Shown here: one piece after another, positions 35,556 through 45,823 of the stretch
How the letters are laid out: each line of letters opens with the position of its first letter
Numbering within the stretch: position 1 is the stretch's first letter
Assembly: GCF_902459695.1 (NCBI RefSeq)
Contig: NZ_CABPRZ010000004.1
Span: 1 to 64,000, forward strand
DNA: 64,000 nt
Reading direction: 5' to 3'
DNA from: Pandoraea terrae
GTDB lineage: Bacteria; Pseudomonadota; Gammaproteobacteria; Burkholderiales; Burkholderiaceae
Translations under genes and position numbers: made by a program
The notes under the pieces: generated by a model
The model's database searches: none
What the model saw: only the letters and a program-made list of their open reading frames with translations
Told to the model about the DNA's origin: nothing

Positions 35556-35720
35556 CTACAGGCCACTTCTGGAAATCAACCCGGCGATACGAACGCAGGT
35601 GTAAGAACGCCTCGGCCTTCTGACGATCATCGGCGGGTTGTGGCCGACGCCGCATGGCACCGCGTGCATCTCGTCACCCAGCGCGCCCTTGAGCCAGCTT
35701 CTCGGAATTTCCCTTCCCTC
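35556..35720 (-). pseudogene. IS5-type transposase, decayed C-terminal fragment
   Basis: The frame ends with SWLKGALGDEMHAVPCGVGH followed by N-P-P-M-I-V. This matches the C-terminus of IS5-group transposases (LKGALGDAMHAVLCGAGHN, LRMI). The DDE core is missing and nearby substitutions indicate decay. It dates past IS activity in the island. Confidence 0.6.
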
Positions 35721-35722
35721 AA

Positions 35723-35736
35723 AATGCCGTGGCATT
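35723..35736. repeat. Perfect inverted repeat
   Basis: AATGCC-GT-GGCATT is a perfect 6-bp inverted repeat next to the transposase relic. No function is assigned. Confidence 0.35.
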
Positions 35737-35842
35737 GATGCAACGTCGGAATCTCCCAAACCTCGAATCAGAGGATTCCGAAAATCTCGTTGGCAGCCTA
35801 TATTCGCTTGTGCGCAGCATGTGCCCTCGATAAGCTTTCCTT

Positions 35843-35861
35843 GTCGCGACCCAATCGCGAC
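35843..35861. repeat. Inverted repeat in the island gap
   Basis: GTCGCGA-CCCAA-TCGCGAC is a perfect 7-bp inverted repeat in the 711-bp stretch between the unknown gene and the DUF2515-like gene. That stretch otherwise holds only the transposase relic and no convincing gene. It may be an operator or an old recombination site. Confidence 0.35.
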
Positions 35862-36150
35862 TCGGGAGTGAGATCCTGAAACGTTTATTTCTGGGGCACA
35901 CGGCCGCGCTCGCGCGGTCAGTTGTGCACTGGCTTCGTTCGCCATTTTCGTTATGGGCGGGTTCAGGCCGGGCGATCTTCGGATCGGCCGTCTTATCCCA
36001 GATAAACGTACGGTATCTCACCCCGGCCTGATGCCCGCCCACCCGTTCGTCTTCCGAATAACAGATAAATGGGAGAAATCACACGCCAAATCATGCGGGA
36101 ACGGCCCCAAAATATCGACGGAAATCCCCCCGAACCGTCACGATATAACC

Positions 36151-37149
36151 ATGTCAAAATGCGCGAACAAACAATGCGGCCTCTGCTATCCCAAAGGCGC
36201 ACAAGAGCCTGAAAAGAAGGAAGTACCTTTCGACTGCGTGCAAGCGTGGCACTTCTATCAAAAGAAGGCGGAAGCCATTGTCGCCGAGCATGACCCGATT
36301 GCGCGCAATCGACGCATTAATGCCGCTTACGCGCAGCTCTGGCTGGACGACCCTCGCTTCCAATGGGCCGGGCTGGCGGCGTTCGCATCGAAGCAGGTGG
36401 GGTGCGGCCTGATCCACGCCGCAGGCATGGTTGCGAATTCAAATCGGCAGCGCGACGCGCATCAAGCGTGGATGCGGCAAAGTTCGGCGTTGGAGCGGAT
36501 GTCGCCTTTTGCCTCGCCCAGGATGCCCATGCATGACCAAGGGGCCGGCGGCGCGTCGGCATTTGCCTACGAAATGCTGACCAAAGGCAATACGGCGCTG
36601 TTTCTCGATATTTGGCCCTTGCATATCTTCTATCAAAAATACGGGCTTCAACGGTTCAAAAGTTGTCTGGAGAAGCGTGCGCAATTGGAGGGCCAGGTGG
36701 TTTGGCCGTTTGGGAAGGAGGTTACATTCGGGAAACTCTCTGCGGATATTGTGGAAGGGTTCGAGGCGATCGATGCGGGAAATATTCACGGCGGCGTCAA
36801 AGCTCTTGCAACCCATGAGCAACTGAACATCCTGCAGCCTGCGATGTACGATAACGTTCGCTTCGCTACGCTGATGCGATCGAATCAATTTTTCTGGGTA
36901 ACGAACTTTCCAACTGGATTCTCCCAGGAAATCCAGTTGACGTTGTCCAACGAATGCAAGAGCGAACGAGATGACGATCCCCGCCATGTAGGTTTCAGCA
37001 AATCCCGGTTTGCCAATCTCGCGAACGGCGAGGAGCGGATGAAATTCGTTTTACGCGCAGCCGACCAGTTCGATTGGTTGCTGCGGGATCCGCTGCGTCG
37101 TCATGACGTCGGTAACGCCCTGAGCGGGGTCGCCCGGGGTCGCAATTGA
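36151..37149 (+). CDS. DUF2515-like protein
   Basis: The 332-residue soluble protein starts MSKCANKQCGLCYPKGAQEP with a Cys-rich N-terminus. It carries ARNRRINAAYAQLWLDDPRF, QWAGLAAFASKQVGCGLIHA and GNTALFLDIWPLHIFYQKYG, which I associate with the DUF2515 family seen near type VI secretion genes in Pseudomonas and Burkholderia. The function is unknown. There is no clear ribosome site; in-frame upstream starts exist. The stop overlaps the next gene's TTG start by four bases, so the two products are probably made together. Confidence 0.65.
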   Translation: MSKCANKQCGLCYPKGAQEPEKKEVPFDCVQAWHFYQKKAEAIVAEHDPIARNRRINAAYAQLWLDDPRFQWAGLAAFASKQVGCGLIHAAGMVANSNRQRDAHQAWMRQSSALERMSPFASPRMPMHDQGAGGASAFAYEMLTKGNTALFLDIWPLHIFYQKYGLQRFKSCLEKRAQLEGQVVWPFGKEVTFGKLSADIVEGFEAIDAGNIHGGVKALATHEQLNILQPAMYDNVRFATLMRSNQFFWVTNFPTGFSQEIQLTLSNECKSERDDDPRHVGFSKSRFANLANGEERMKFVLRAADQFDWLLRDPLRRHDVGNALSGVARGRN

Positions 37150-37796
37150 CGATCTTCAGGAAGTTGCTTCGTCGGCGCCCCAAAACCGTGTTGGTCATAA
37201 GCTCCGCACTCCTGTGGGGACTCTACATGCTTGTTCGTCCGGCGGACATTGTGACGCTGACCATCGGTGAACCGTACGAGCAAGTGAGGCAGCGAACCAG
37301 TACAACGTTGCCACCTGGGCTTCTCGGTCACTACGCGGGAGGCTATGTCAAACGACCGACGATATTGCGCTTCACGGATCCCCAATTTGGCTTCATCACG
37401 CCTGCCGCGAAGCGCCTTTTTGTCGGCTACGACGAGCATGGAAACGTTCGGTCGGTGACAATGTGGCCGCAAACCAAGCTTTTGCCCCTCGACGAAACGT
37501 TGAAAGTCGTCACCGATCTGCAAAGGCAGCTTCGCCAGGGAGGTTGGTGCCTTAGAAAGCCCGACATGTTTCCAGCGATCGAGGACACGCCGGCCATGCG
37601 CGAGAGAATGCGCTCCCTACCGAGTCCGACCAGCTATTGGCAGGGGGGCGACAAGCTAAGAGCCAGTATTAACGTATTCCGCATCCAGGACGATGATCGT
37701 CCGAATGACGATCGTTTTCGCATCGCGTTGGAACTCTCCAGGTCCTCTGATACCGGATGCTCAACCGAAGACACGACGCAACCGGTTGCCCCGTGA
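37146..37796 (+). CDS. Membrane-anchored protein coupled to the DUF2515-like gene
   Basis: The 216-residue product starts at TTG, overlapping the upstream stop. Residues 13-30 form one membrane anchor (TVLVISSALLWGLYMLV) and the rest should be periplasmic, with an acidic C-terminus. No family was recognised. The four-base overlap with a DUF2515-like protein and the anchor-plus-periplasmic layout resemble cognate immunity or accessory proteins of secreted toxins, but neither gene is known to be toxic. Confidence 0.65.
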   Translation: MTIFRKLLRRRPKTVLVISSALLWGLYMLVRPADIVTLTIGEPYEQVRQRTSTTLPPGLLGHYAGGYVKRPTILRFTDPQFGFITPAAKRLFVGYDEHGNVRSVTMWPQTKLLPLDETLKVVTDLQRQLRQGGWCLRKPDMFPAIEDTPAMRERMRSLPSPTSYWQGGDKLRASINVFRIQDDDRPNDDRFRIALELSRSSDTGCSTEDTTQPVAP

Positions 37797-37902
37797 TCCT
37801 CAGGAAACTGCATCCGCCCATCACCCACGCGCCACATGCGGTATCCTTGCTTCTGATCATTTTTTCAGGGCGCCGGCTCGCGCGGCGTGTCACGTTTCCA
37901 CC

Positions 37903-38676
37903 ATGCGCATCATTACCGCAAACCTCAACGGCGTGCGTTCGGCCGCCAAGAAGGGCTTTTTCGAATGGTTCGGCAAGCAGGACGCCGACATCCTGTGCGT
38001 TCAGGAACTGAAGGCGCAGTTGCCCGACATGACGCCCGAATTCCTGAGCCCGCACGACTACCTCGGCTATTTCCACTACGCGGAGAAGAAAGGCTACAGC
38101 GGCGCAGGCATTTACGCGCGCCGTCAGCCGGACGACGTCCACATCGGTTTCGGCAATGCCGAGTTCGATGCGGAAGGCCGCTATGTCGAGGCGCGCTTCG
38201 GCAACCTGTCGATCATCTCCGTCTATATCCCGTCGGGATCAAGCTCGGAAGAGCGGCAACTCGCGAAATTCCGCTTCATGGACGTGTTCATGCCGCATCT
38301 GGCGGAACTGCGCGCGGCCGGCCGCGAAGTCATCCTGTGCGGCGACGTGAACATCGCGCACAAGGAAATCGATATCAAGAACTGGAAGGGCAACCTGAAA
38401 AACTCAGGCTTCCTGCCCGAAGAACGCGCGTGGCTCACGCAGTTGTTCGACGAAGGCGGTTACGTCGACGTATTTCGCACGCTCGATCCGCGCCCCGAAC
38501 AGTACACGTGGTGGAGCAATCGCGGCCAGGCGTATGCGAAGAATGTCGGGTGGCGTATCGACTACCAGATCGCCACGGCCGGCATCGCGGAAAAAGCCCA
38601 CACGACGTCAATCTTCCGCGACATCAAGTTCAGCGACCACGCACCGCTGACCATCGACTACACGCACACGCTGTAA
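37903..38676 (+). CDS. xthA: Exodeoxyribonuclease III
   Basis: The 257-residue AP endonuclease/3'-exonuclease has ANLNGVRSAAKKGFFEW, the metal ligand in CVQELKAQ, YSGAGIYAR, CGDVNIAHKEIDIKNW and the catalytic FSDHAPLTIDY. It repairs abasic sites and 3'-blocked ends. It marks the return to core synteny after the 34-37.8 kb island. The gap to the ampG stop is 37 bp and the two genes converge. Confidence 0.95.
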   Translation: MRIITANLNGVRSAAKKGFFEWFGKQDADILCVQELKAQLPDMTPEFLSPHDYLGYFHYAEKKGYSGAGIYARRQPDDVHIGFGNAEFDAEGRYVEARFGNLSIISVYIPSGSSSEERQLAKFRFMDVFMPHLAELRAAGREVILCGDVNIAHKEIDIKNWKGNLKNSGFLPEERAWLTQLFDEGGYVDVFRTLDPRPEQYTWWSNRGQAYAKNVGWRIDYQIATAGIAEKAHTTSIFRDIKFSDHAPLTIDYTHTL

Positions 38677-38713
38677 GACATTCAAGCCGTAAGACGGGGC
38701 CGATTCATCGCAT

Positions 38714-40042
38714 TCAGTCGGTCGCCTCGACCGATTCCGTCGACTTGACCGTACCGGCCGATTTGCCGGGCTTCGGATCGCCGTTTTCGTCATCCGCGCC
38801 CCACGGCGCGACCTTCGGCAGCAGCAGCATGCCGGGCACGGCAAGCGCCGTGCAGATGAGGAAGAACGGCACCCAACCCACGCTGTCGACGATATACCCG
38901 GTGCCTGCGTTCGCGAACGTGCGCGGCACCGACGCCAGGCTCGTGAACAACGCGAATTGCGTGGCGGTGTAACGCGGATCTGTGGTGCGGGCAATGTACG
39001 CCGTAAACGCTGCCGTCCCGAGCCCTGCCGTGAACGCTTCGAACGCGATCACGCCACCGAGTCCCGCCACGACCGGCCCGGTTTCGGCCAGCCACGCGAA
39101 GCCGAGCACGGATACCAGCTGCAGGACGCCGAAGACCCACAGCCCGCGGTTGATACCGAGCTTGATCAGCCAGATGCCGCCGATAATGCCGCCCGCAACG
39201 CTGGCCCACAGGCTGGTCGCCTTCGCCACGACACCGATCTGCGTTTTCGTGAAGCCGAGGTCGAGATAGAACGAGGTCGCCAGCGACGTCGCCATCGAAT
39301 CGCCGAGCTTGTACAGGAAGATGAACGCCAACACCAGCAATGCCTGCGACCAGCCGCCGCGCGTGACGAACTCGTGAAACGGTTCCACAACCGCCTCGCG
39401 CAAGGTCTTCGGCGGCGTGCCGCGAATCTCGGGTTCCTTCACGAGGAGCGTCATGACGATCCCCGGGAGCATGAACGCGGCCGTGATGAAAAACACCTGC
39501 GACCACGGCAGATGATCCGCCAGGATCAGCGCAAGCGAACCCGGCACCAACCCCGCGACTTTGTAGGCGTTGACATGCATCGCCGTACCGAGGCCCTGCT
39601 CGCGGTCCGTCAGCAATTCACGGCGATAGGCATCCAGACAGATGTCCAGGCTCGCACTGAAGAACGCCAGCGCCGCCGCGAGTGCCGCAATCGTCATCAG
39701 ATCGCGCTGCGGCGAAAAGGTCCCCATCAGCGCCACGGCGCCCGCGACCAGCCATTGCGTGAGGAACATCCAGCCACGCCGCCGCCCCGGCTTCCAGCCG
39801 GCCAGGTTGGGCGCGTAGCGGTCCATCAGCGGCGCCCACAGGAATTTCCAGGTGTAGGGGAATTGAAGCAGCGCAAACAGGCCGATCGCCTTCAGGTCGA
39901 CGTGCTCGCTGCGCATCCACGCCTGCAGGAGATTGAGCAGGATGAACAGCGGCAGGCCCGACGTGAAGCCAAGGATCACGCAGATGAGCATCCGCGTCGG
40001 GTGAAACACGCGCCCGTTGGCGGGCGGGGTCGAGTCGGTCAT
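38714..40042 (-). CDS. ampG: AmpG-family muropeptide permease (MFS)
   Basis: The 442-residue inner-membrane protein has a dozen or more hydrophobic segments and AmpG phrases MLICVILGFTSGLPLFILLN, LQFPYTWKFLWAPLMDRY and DICLDAYRRELL. It imports anhydromuropeptides for cell-wall recycling and so influences beta-lactamase induction. The start at 40042 is chosen because an upstream one at 40111 would overlap metW; no strong ribosome site is visible. A polar C-terminal tail follows the last segment. Confidence 0.88.
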   Translation of the reverse strand: MTDSTPPANGRVFHPTRMLICVILGFTSGLPLFILLNLLQAWMRSEHVDLKAIGLFALLQFPYTWKFLWAPLMDRYAPNLAGWKPGRRRGWMFLTQWLVAGAVALMGTFSPQRDLMTIAALAAALAFFSASLDICLDAYRRELLTDREQGLGTAMHVNAYKVAGLVPGSLALILADHLPWSQVFFITAAFMLPGIVMTLLVKEPEIRGTPPKTLREAVVEPFHEFVTRGGWSQALLVLAFIFLYKLGDSMATSLATSFYLDLGFTKTQIGVVAKATSLWASVAGGIIGGIWLIKLGINRGLWVFGVLQLVSVLGFAWLAETGPVVAGLGGVIAFEAFTAGLGTAAFTAYIARTTDPRYTATQFALFTSLASVPRTFANAGTGYIVDSVGWVPFFLICTALAVPGMLLLPKVAPWGADDENGDPKPGKSAGTVKSTESVEATD

Positions 40043-40073
40043 GGGCAGGGCGGACGGGGGGAGCGTCGTCGGT

Positions 40074-40727
40074 TCAGGAACGCTTGACGCGATAGACCGC
40101 AAGACTACCACGCCAGTTCGCGCCGACCGTAATCAAACGCCCGTTATGCAGCACGGCGCGGTCGAGAATTTTTACGCCGACGTCGGGCGCCAGCGCCTCG
40201 AAGTCGCGGATCGTCAGCACACGCACGTTCGGCGTGTTGTGCCATTGAAACGGCAAGCTCTTCGACACCGGCATGCGCCCCTGCAACACCGACCAGCGAT
40301 GCGGCCAGTAACCGAAATTCGGGAAGGAGACGATCGCCTCGCGGCCCACGCGCACCGTCTCGCGCAGAATGTCGGCGGTGCGATGGATGGTCTGGAGCGT
40401 CTGCGACAGGATGACGGTATCGAAACTCTGGTCTTCGAACAGCCTGAGACCGCCCTCCATGTCCTGCTGGATGACATTGATGCCGAGCTTGGCAGCGGCA
40501 AGCACGCCGTCGTCCTCGATCTCGACGCCGTAGCCCTGAACGTCGAGTTCGTCGCACAATAGACGCAGCAGCGCACCGTCGCCGCAGCCGAGATCGAGCA
40601 CCTGAGAGCGCGCATCGATCCAGCGGGCAATGACACGGAAGTCGGCGCGATCGGCCAGCGACGTCGCGATGCGCGTTGCGGCGGGCCGGGTTGCGGTCGG
40701 GGCGGGTGAAGTCACGATGCCGGTCAT
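40074..40727 (-). CDS. metW: MetW, partner of homoserine acetyltransferase
   Basis: The 217-residue methyltransferase-like protein has [59 protein letters not shown] and [13 protein letters not shown]. MetW is paired with MetX in methionine synthesis in Proteobacteria, where it supports acetyltransferase activity. Its ATG overlaps the metX stop by four bases. Confidence 0.94.
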   Translation of the reverse strand: MTGIVTSPAPTATRPAATRIATSLADRADFRVIARWIDARSQVLDLGCGDGALLRLLCDELDVQGYGVEIEDDGVLAAAKLGINVIQQDMEGGLRLFEDQSFDTVILSQTLQTIHRTADILRETVRVGREAIVSFPNFGYWPHRWSVLQGRMPVSKSLPFQWHNTPNVRVLTIRDFEALAPDVGVKILDRAVLHNGRLITVGANWRGSLAVYRVKRS

Positions 40728-41896
40728 ACGCGGACCTCCTCGGCGATGCGTTCGTAATAGGCGCGCACGAGATTGTGGTAGCGCGGATCGGTCAGCAGGA
40801 AGGCGTCATGACCGTGTGGCGCGTCGATCTCGGCGTAGCTGACGGTGCGGCGCGTGTCGAGCAGCGCCTTGACGATTTCGCGCGAGCGGTTCGGCGCGAA
40901 TCGCCAGTCGGTGGCGAACGACACCACCAGGTACTTGGCCGAGGTATGCGCGAGCGCGCGCGACAGGTCGCCCCCAAACGCGCGCGCCGGGTCGAAGTAG
41001 TCGAGCGCGCGCGTGATCAGCAGATACGTATTCGCGTCGAAGTACTCGGCGAATTTGTCGCCCTGATAGCGCAGGTACGACTCGACCTCGAACTCGACGT
41101 CGAAACTGAAACGGTAATTGTCGTCGGCAGCCGACTTGACGCCGTCAACGAGCGCTTCGGCGCGGCGCAGCGTGCGGCCGAATTTCGTCGCCATGTCCTC
41201 GTCGGACAAATACGTGATGTGGCCGATCATGCGCGCCACGCGCAGTCCGCGACGCGGCACGACGTCATGGGCGTAGTAGTCGCCGCCGTGAAAATCCGGG
41301 TCCGAAAGGATGGCCGAGCGCGCGACTTCGTTGAAAGCGATGTTCTGCGCGGACAACTTCGGCGTCGAGGCGATGACCAGACAGTGCCCCACCCGCTCGG
41401 GGTACATGATGCTCCATGCAAGCGCCTGCATGCCGCCAAGGCTCCCGCCCATGACCGCGGCAAAGCGCGCGATGCCGAAGGCGTCGGCCACGCGCGCCTG
41501 GGCATTGACCCAATCCTCGACGGTCACGACCGGAAAGCGTGCGCCGTACGGCGTGCCGGTGGCGGCATTCAGGCTCATCGGCCCGGTGGAGCCGAAGCAC
41601 GAGCCGAGGTTATTGACGCCGATGACGAAGAACCGGTTGGTGTCGAGCGGCTTGCCCGGCCCGACCATGTTGTCCCACCAGCCGATGTCCTTCGGGTTGT
41701 CGGCGGCGATGCCGGCGACGTGATGCGAGGCGTTGAGCGCATGACACACCAGCACGGCATTGCTGCGGTCGGCGTTGAGTTCGCCATAGGTCTCGACCAT
41801 CAGGTCGTACCCGGCGATCGAACTGCCGTTTTGCAGCGCCAGCGGTTCAGCGAAATGCATCCGCTGCGGCGTCACGATTCCGATTGACGATTCCAT
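40724..41896 (-). CDS. metX: Homoserine O-acetyltransferase
   Basis: The 390-residue alpha/beta-hydrolase has the nucleophile elbow [12 protein letters not shown], the oxyanion region [27 protein letters not shown] and the catalytic His in HGHDAFLL. It transfers acetyl (or succinyl, in some MetX) to homoserine, the first committed step to methionine. The 306-bp leader (41897-42202) holds the slmA terminator but no SAM-riboswitch fold I could recognise. Confidence 0.95.
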   Translation of the reverse strand: MESSIGIVTPQRMHFAEPLALQNGSSIAGYDLMVETYGELNADRSNAVLVCHALNASHHVAGIAADNPKDIGWWDNMVGPGKPLDTNRFFVIGVNNLGSCFGSTGPMSLNAATGTPYGARFPVVTVEDWVNAQARVADAFGIARFAAVMGGSLGGMQALAWSIMYPERVGHCLVIASTPKLSAQNIAFNEVARSAILSDPDFHGGDYYAHDVVPRRGLRVARMIGHITYLSDEDMATKFGRTLRRAEALVDGVKSAADDNYRFSFDVEFEVESYLRYQGDKFAEYFDANTYLLITRALDYFDPARAFGGDLSRALAHTSAKYLVVSFATDWRFAPNRSREIVKALLDTRRTVSYAEIDAPHGHDAFLLTDPRYHNLVRAYYERIAEEVRV

Positions 41897-42146
41897 AGTC
41901 CCTGTCCGAATACGGATGAACGCGAACGACCGGCGCCGGCCTGCATGGGGCTGACGTCCGGAAACGACACTGCGGAAAAGGGGTCGACGGAAAAGCGATG
42001 TGGTGCGCGAACGACCTCTTTAGCCGCATTTATATGAACGAACGGCAATGAAGCCGTCCATTCGCGCGCCCGCAATCGAGTCACCAAATCGGCGCGCCAA
42101 TGATGCAAGGGCCAGATGACCAACCCCCGCGTGGCTAGCAGTATAA

Positions 42147-42173
42147 AGCAAAACGCCGCCCCAAGGGCGGCGT
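42147..42173 (-). terminator. Rho-independent terminator downstream of slmA
   Basis: On the minus strand ACGCCGCCC, TTG, GGGCGGCGT is a perfect 9-bp stem followed by TTTTGC. It lies 30 bases after the slmA stop and separates slmA from the metX promoter region. Confidence 0.75.
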
Positions 42174-42202
42174 CGACAGGACCGGCGGGCGCAGAAGGAC
42201 AC

Positions 42203-42898
42203 TCAGCGCAGCAACGCCTGGACCTGCGGATCGGCGCCTTCGGTCGGCGCGCGCTTGAAGCCGCTTTTCGCGAATCGGTGCCAGCGGCCAAGCACGTAGC
42301 TGACGAGCAGGTTCGCGCGCGATGTTGCGTCGAACGTCTCGGGCAACGTGCCCTGCACGATGGCCAGGCGCAACACCTGACGCAGCGAGGCCTCGATACG
42401 GTCGAGCAACTGGTTCATGCGGTCCTGCAGCCGTTCGTGTTCGCCCACCAGGGCTTCACCGGTCAGCACGCGCGTCATGCCGGGATTCTTTTCGGCGAAG
42501 CCGAGCAACATCAGGACAATGGCGCGCGCCTGCGCCACGCCGTCCTGATCCTGCGACGATATCTGGTTGATCAGGCCGAAAATCGTCTGCTCGATGAATT
42601 CGATGAGGCCTTCGAACATTTGCGCCTTGCTCGCGAAATGGCGGTACAGCGCCGCTTCGGAGACATCGAGCCGGGCCGCGAGCGCAGCCGTCGTGATCTT
42701 CTCGCCCTTGGGCGTTTCCAACATGGCCGCAAGGGTCTGCAATACCTGCACGCGCCGCTCGCCCGGCTTGGGGCGCGCAGCTTTCACCGGCGCCGCATCA
42801 GCCGCAAGCGCGGTCTCAAGCGCGGGCTCCGGCGCGTCGACTGTGCCGAAGGCGCCACTCGAAGGATTTTCCTGCTGCATCGTCTGGTCTGGGATCAT
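42203..42898 (-). CDS. slmA: Nucleoid occlusion factor SlmA (TetR family)
   Basis: The protein has 231 residues, or 225 if ATG 42880 is used. A polar leader is followed by GERRVQVLQTLAAMLETPKG, the HTH ITTAALAARLDVSEAALYRH, then FASKAQMFEGLIEFIEQTIF. SlmA binds chromosomal sites and blocks FtsZ assembly over the nucleoid. It follows the HAD nucleotidase gene with an eight-base gap; no strong ribosome site supports either start. Confidence 0.9.
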   Translation of the reverse strand: MIPDQTMQQENPSSGAFGTVDAPEPALETALAADAAPVKAARPKPGERRVQVLQTLAAMLETPKGEKITTAALAARLDVSEAALYRHFASKAQMFEGLIEFIEQTIFGLINQISSQDQDGVAQARAIVLMLLGFAEKNPGMTRVLTGEALVGEHERLQDRMNQLLDRIEASLRQVLRLAIVQGTLPETFDATSRANLLVSYVLGRWHRFAKSGFKRAPTEGADPQVQALLR

Positions 42899-42906
42899 TA
42901 AGTGAA

Positions 42907-43692
42907 TTATCGTCGGGACGCACGGGCCACGCGCACGGCACCTGCACCCGTGGCCAAGCGGCCCCGCAACTCGCGCAGAGATTGTACTTTGATATCCACA
43001 TAGTGTGGGCGCCCACTGCGCTGCAAAGCTTTGCCAAAGTTGTTTCTCGCCGGCAAATGGCCCGTAATCCAGACACTTCCTATGCCAAGCCGGCGGTAAT
43101 GTTTCAGGTGCGAGCGCGTGTCTTCGACGAGCCACACTGCCGACGGTTTCAGGCGTTCGCGGCGCAGCAGGGCGCGCATCATGACCGGATCGGGCTTGGC
43201 GCGCCATGCGCGCCTGTCGGCCATTGCCTCGATGCTGATGCAGCGTTCGAAGTGATGCGCAATGTGGAGTTCTCGCAACACTGCCTCCGCATATTGCGCG
43301 GGCGCATTGGTAAGCACCAGCTTGCGCCCCGGCAATCCGGCCAGCAGACGTCCCAGACCGCGCTCGCTGCGCAACATGGCGTGCAGCTCGGGGAAATCGT
43401 GCACCACGGCAAGAAAATCGTGCGCATCGATCGCGTGATGCCGCAGCAGACCGAGCAATGCCGCGCCGTAGCGCTCCGTATAGAGATAGCGCAACTGGTT
43501 CGCTTCGCGCTCGGGTACGCCGAGCCGGTCGGCGATGTACGTCGTCATCGCGGAATTGATGCGCGGGAAGATCGCATGCGAAGCGTGATGCAGCGTATTG
43601 TCGAGATCGAATAGCCAGACGGGGCCGCGCGTGCCGTGTTCGCTGCGCGCGACACCGGCACGCCGGCGGCGGCTGACGGAGGGTCGCCCCAT
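42907..43692 (-). CDS. HAD-family pyrimidine 5'-nucleotidase (Sdt1-like)
   Basis: The 261-residue protein carries HAD motif I WLFDLDNTLHH, motif II in LVLTNAP, and WLVEDTRSHLKHYRRLG with ITGHLP near the end. Proteins of this group dephosphorylate pyrimidine nucleotides, and many sit upstream of slmA in Burkholderiales. The start at 43692 removes a poorly conserved tail; the N-terminus is very basic. Confidence 0.87.
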   Translation of the reverse strand: MGRPSVSRRRRAGVARSEHGTRGPVWLFDLDNTLHHASHAIFPRINSAMTTYIADRLGVPEREANQLRYLYTERYGAALLGLLRHHAIDAHDFLAVVHDFPELHAMLRSERGLGRLLAGLPGRKLVLTNAPAQYAEAVLRELHIAHHFERCISIEAMADRRAWRAKPDPVMMRALLRRERLKPSAVWLVEDTRSHLKHYRRLGIGSVWITGHLPARNNFGKALQRSGRPHYVDIKVQSLRELRGRLATGAGAVRVARASRR

Positions 43693-43697
43693 GACGA

Positions 43698-44387
43698 TCA
43701 GCGCCCGGCCAGAGAGACGGCGGCCCGGTGGTACGGCGTCTGACCGTACGCCTTCGGACCGTGGATCGTCTCGACCGTGTCGATGCGCCACGGCACCAGC
43801 TGCGAAAAGCGCGGGCCGGCGTAGGCAAACGTATGGAATTCGCCGTTCTCGCCACAGGCATCGACGCCCGGGGGCAAATCGGCCAGCAGCGCGTCATCGA
43901 ATTCACGGCCAACGAACTCGGGGCCAAGGTACCGCCCGTCGACGCAGACGATCACCGCGCGATAGCCCAGACCGATGAATTCCCGGGCAAGCTCGAGGCG
44001 CGGGCGTTGCCACAGCGGCAGCACGGCGGTGATGCCGGCCGCTGTGCAGACTTTTTCTTCCCAGTCGCGGTGCGGCTGGAGATCGATGTCGCCGAACAGA
44101 CCGTGTGTGATGCCTTGCGCGGCAAAGGTACGCAGCTGCGCCGTGAAAACGGCCTCGTAATCCGCCCAGCCGGCGCGCGCCGTCACCAGATCGATGCCGA
44201 GGGCGCGGGCTTGCGCCGCCATCAGATCGAGCGGCAGCCCATGCGAGCGCGAACTGTCGCCATCTTCATCGAACATGGCGAGCAGATGCCGCACCTCATG
44301 ACCGGCGGCACAGGCGTGATGCAGGGCGAGGCACGAGTCCTTGCCCCCGCTCCACGAGAAGAATGACGGGATCGTCACCACAGGCAC
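43698..44387 (-). CDS. Dph6-like ATP-pyrophosphatase (diphthine-ammonia ligase family)
   Basis: The 229-residue protein has the PP-loop SWSGGKDSCLALHHA, HGLFGDIDLQPHRDW and CGENGEFHTFAYAGP, typical of the DUF71/Dph6 family. Bacteria lack diphthamide, so the name reflects homology, and the bacterial role is unsettled (amide or thio-modification chemistry, or B12-related metabolism). It starts at GTG and ends five bases before the HAD nucleotidase gene. Confidence 0.85.
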   Translation of the reverse strand: MPVVTIPSFFSWSGGKDSCLALHHACAAGHEVRHLLAMFDEDGDSSRSHGLPLDLMAAQARALGIDLVTARAGWADYEAVFTAQLRTFAAQGITHGLFGDIDLQPHRDWEEKVCTAAGITAVLPLWQRPRLELAREFIGLGYRAVIVCVDGRYLGPEFVGREFDDALLADLPPGVDACGENGEFHTFAYAGPRFSQLVPWRIDTVETIHGPKAYGQTPYHRAAVSLAGR

Positions 44388-44400
44388 CGGCGCGGGTGCG

Positions 44401-45498
<1,098 letters not shown>

Positions 45499-45523
45499 TC
45501 ATCCGGCCCACTTTCCCGACACC

Positions 45524-45799
45524 ATGGCCATCGATCACGCCACACAACGCGCGCGCCGCCCGAACCCGCCCGGCAACGACATGTTGCAATCGCGCAACTG
45601 CGCGCCGGACGCTGCGGACACGACCGGCTGCCCTGTCTGCGGTCAGCCGGTCTCCTGCGGGGCGCGCGACGGCGCCGCACAATGCTGGTGCTTCGACGCC
45701 CCCCATTTACCCGCGCACGCGCGGTTGGACACGGGGCGCTGCCTGTGTCCCGCGTGCCTGCGGGCTGCGCTGGCCGAGGCGGGCGCCGGCGGCGGCTGA
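45524..45799 (+). CDS. Cysteine-rich CWC-family protein
   Basis: The 91-residue protein (72 if the ATG at 45581 is used) has TGCPVCGQPVSCGARDG, CWCFDAPHLP and CLCPACLR, the CWC pattern of Cys-rich small proteins (PF14375). It probably binds zinc; the function is unknown. It converges with the copper-chaperone gene, with a 24-bp gap. Confidence 0.8.
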   Translation: MAIDHATQRARRPNPPGNDMLQSRNCAPDAADTTGCPVCGQPVSCGARDGAAQCWCFDAPHLPAHARLDTGRCLCPACLRAALAEAGAGGG

Positions 45800-45823
45800 G
45801 CGCCGTTCGCTTGCCGCGCCGGT

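Noticed and set aside
41897-42202. A SAM riboswitch in the metX leader
   Set aside because: No conserved riboswitch core could be found; the interval holds only the slmA terminator and unremarkable sequence.
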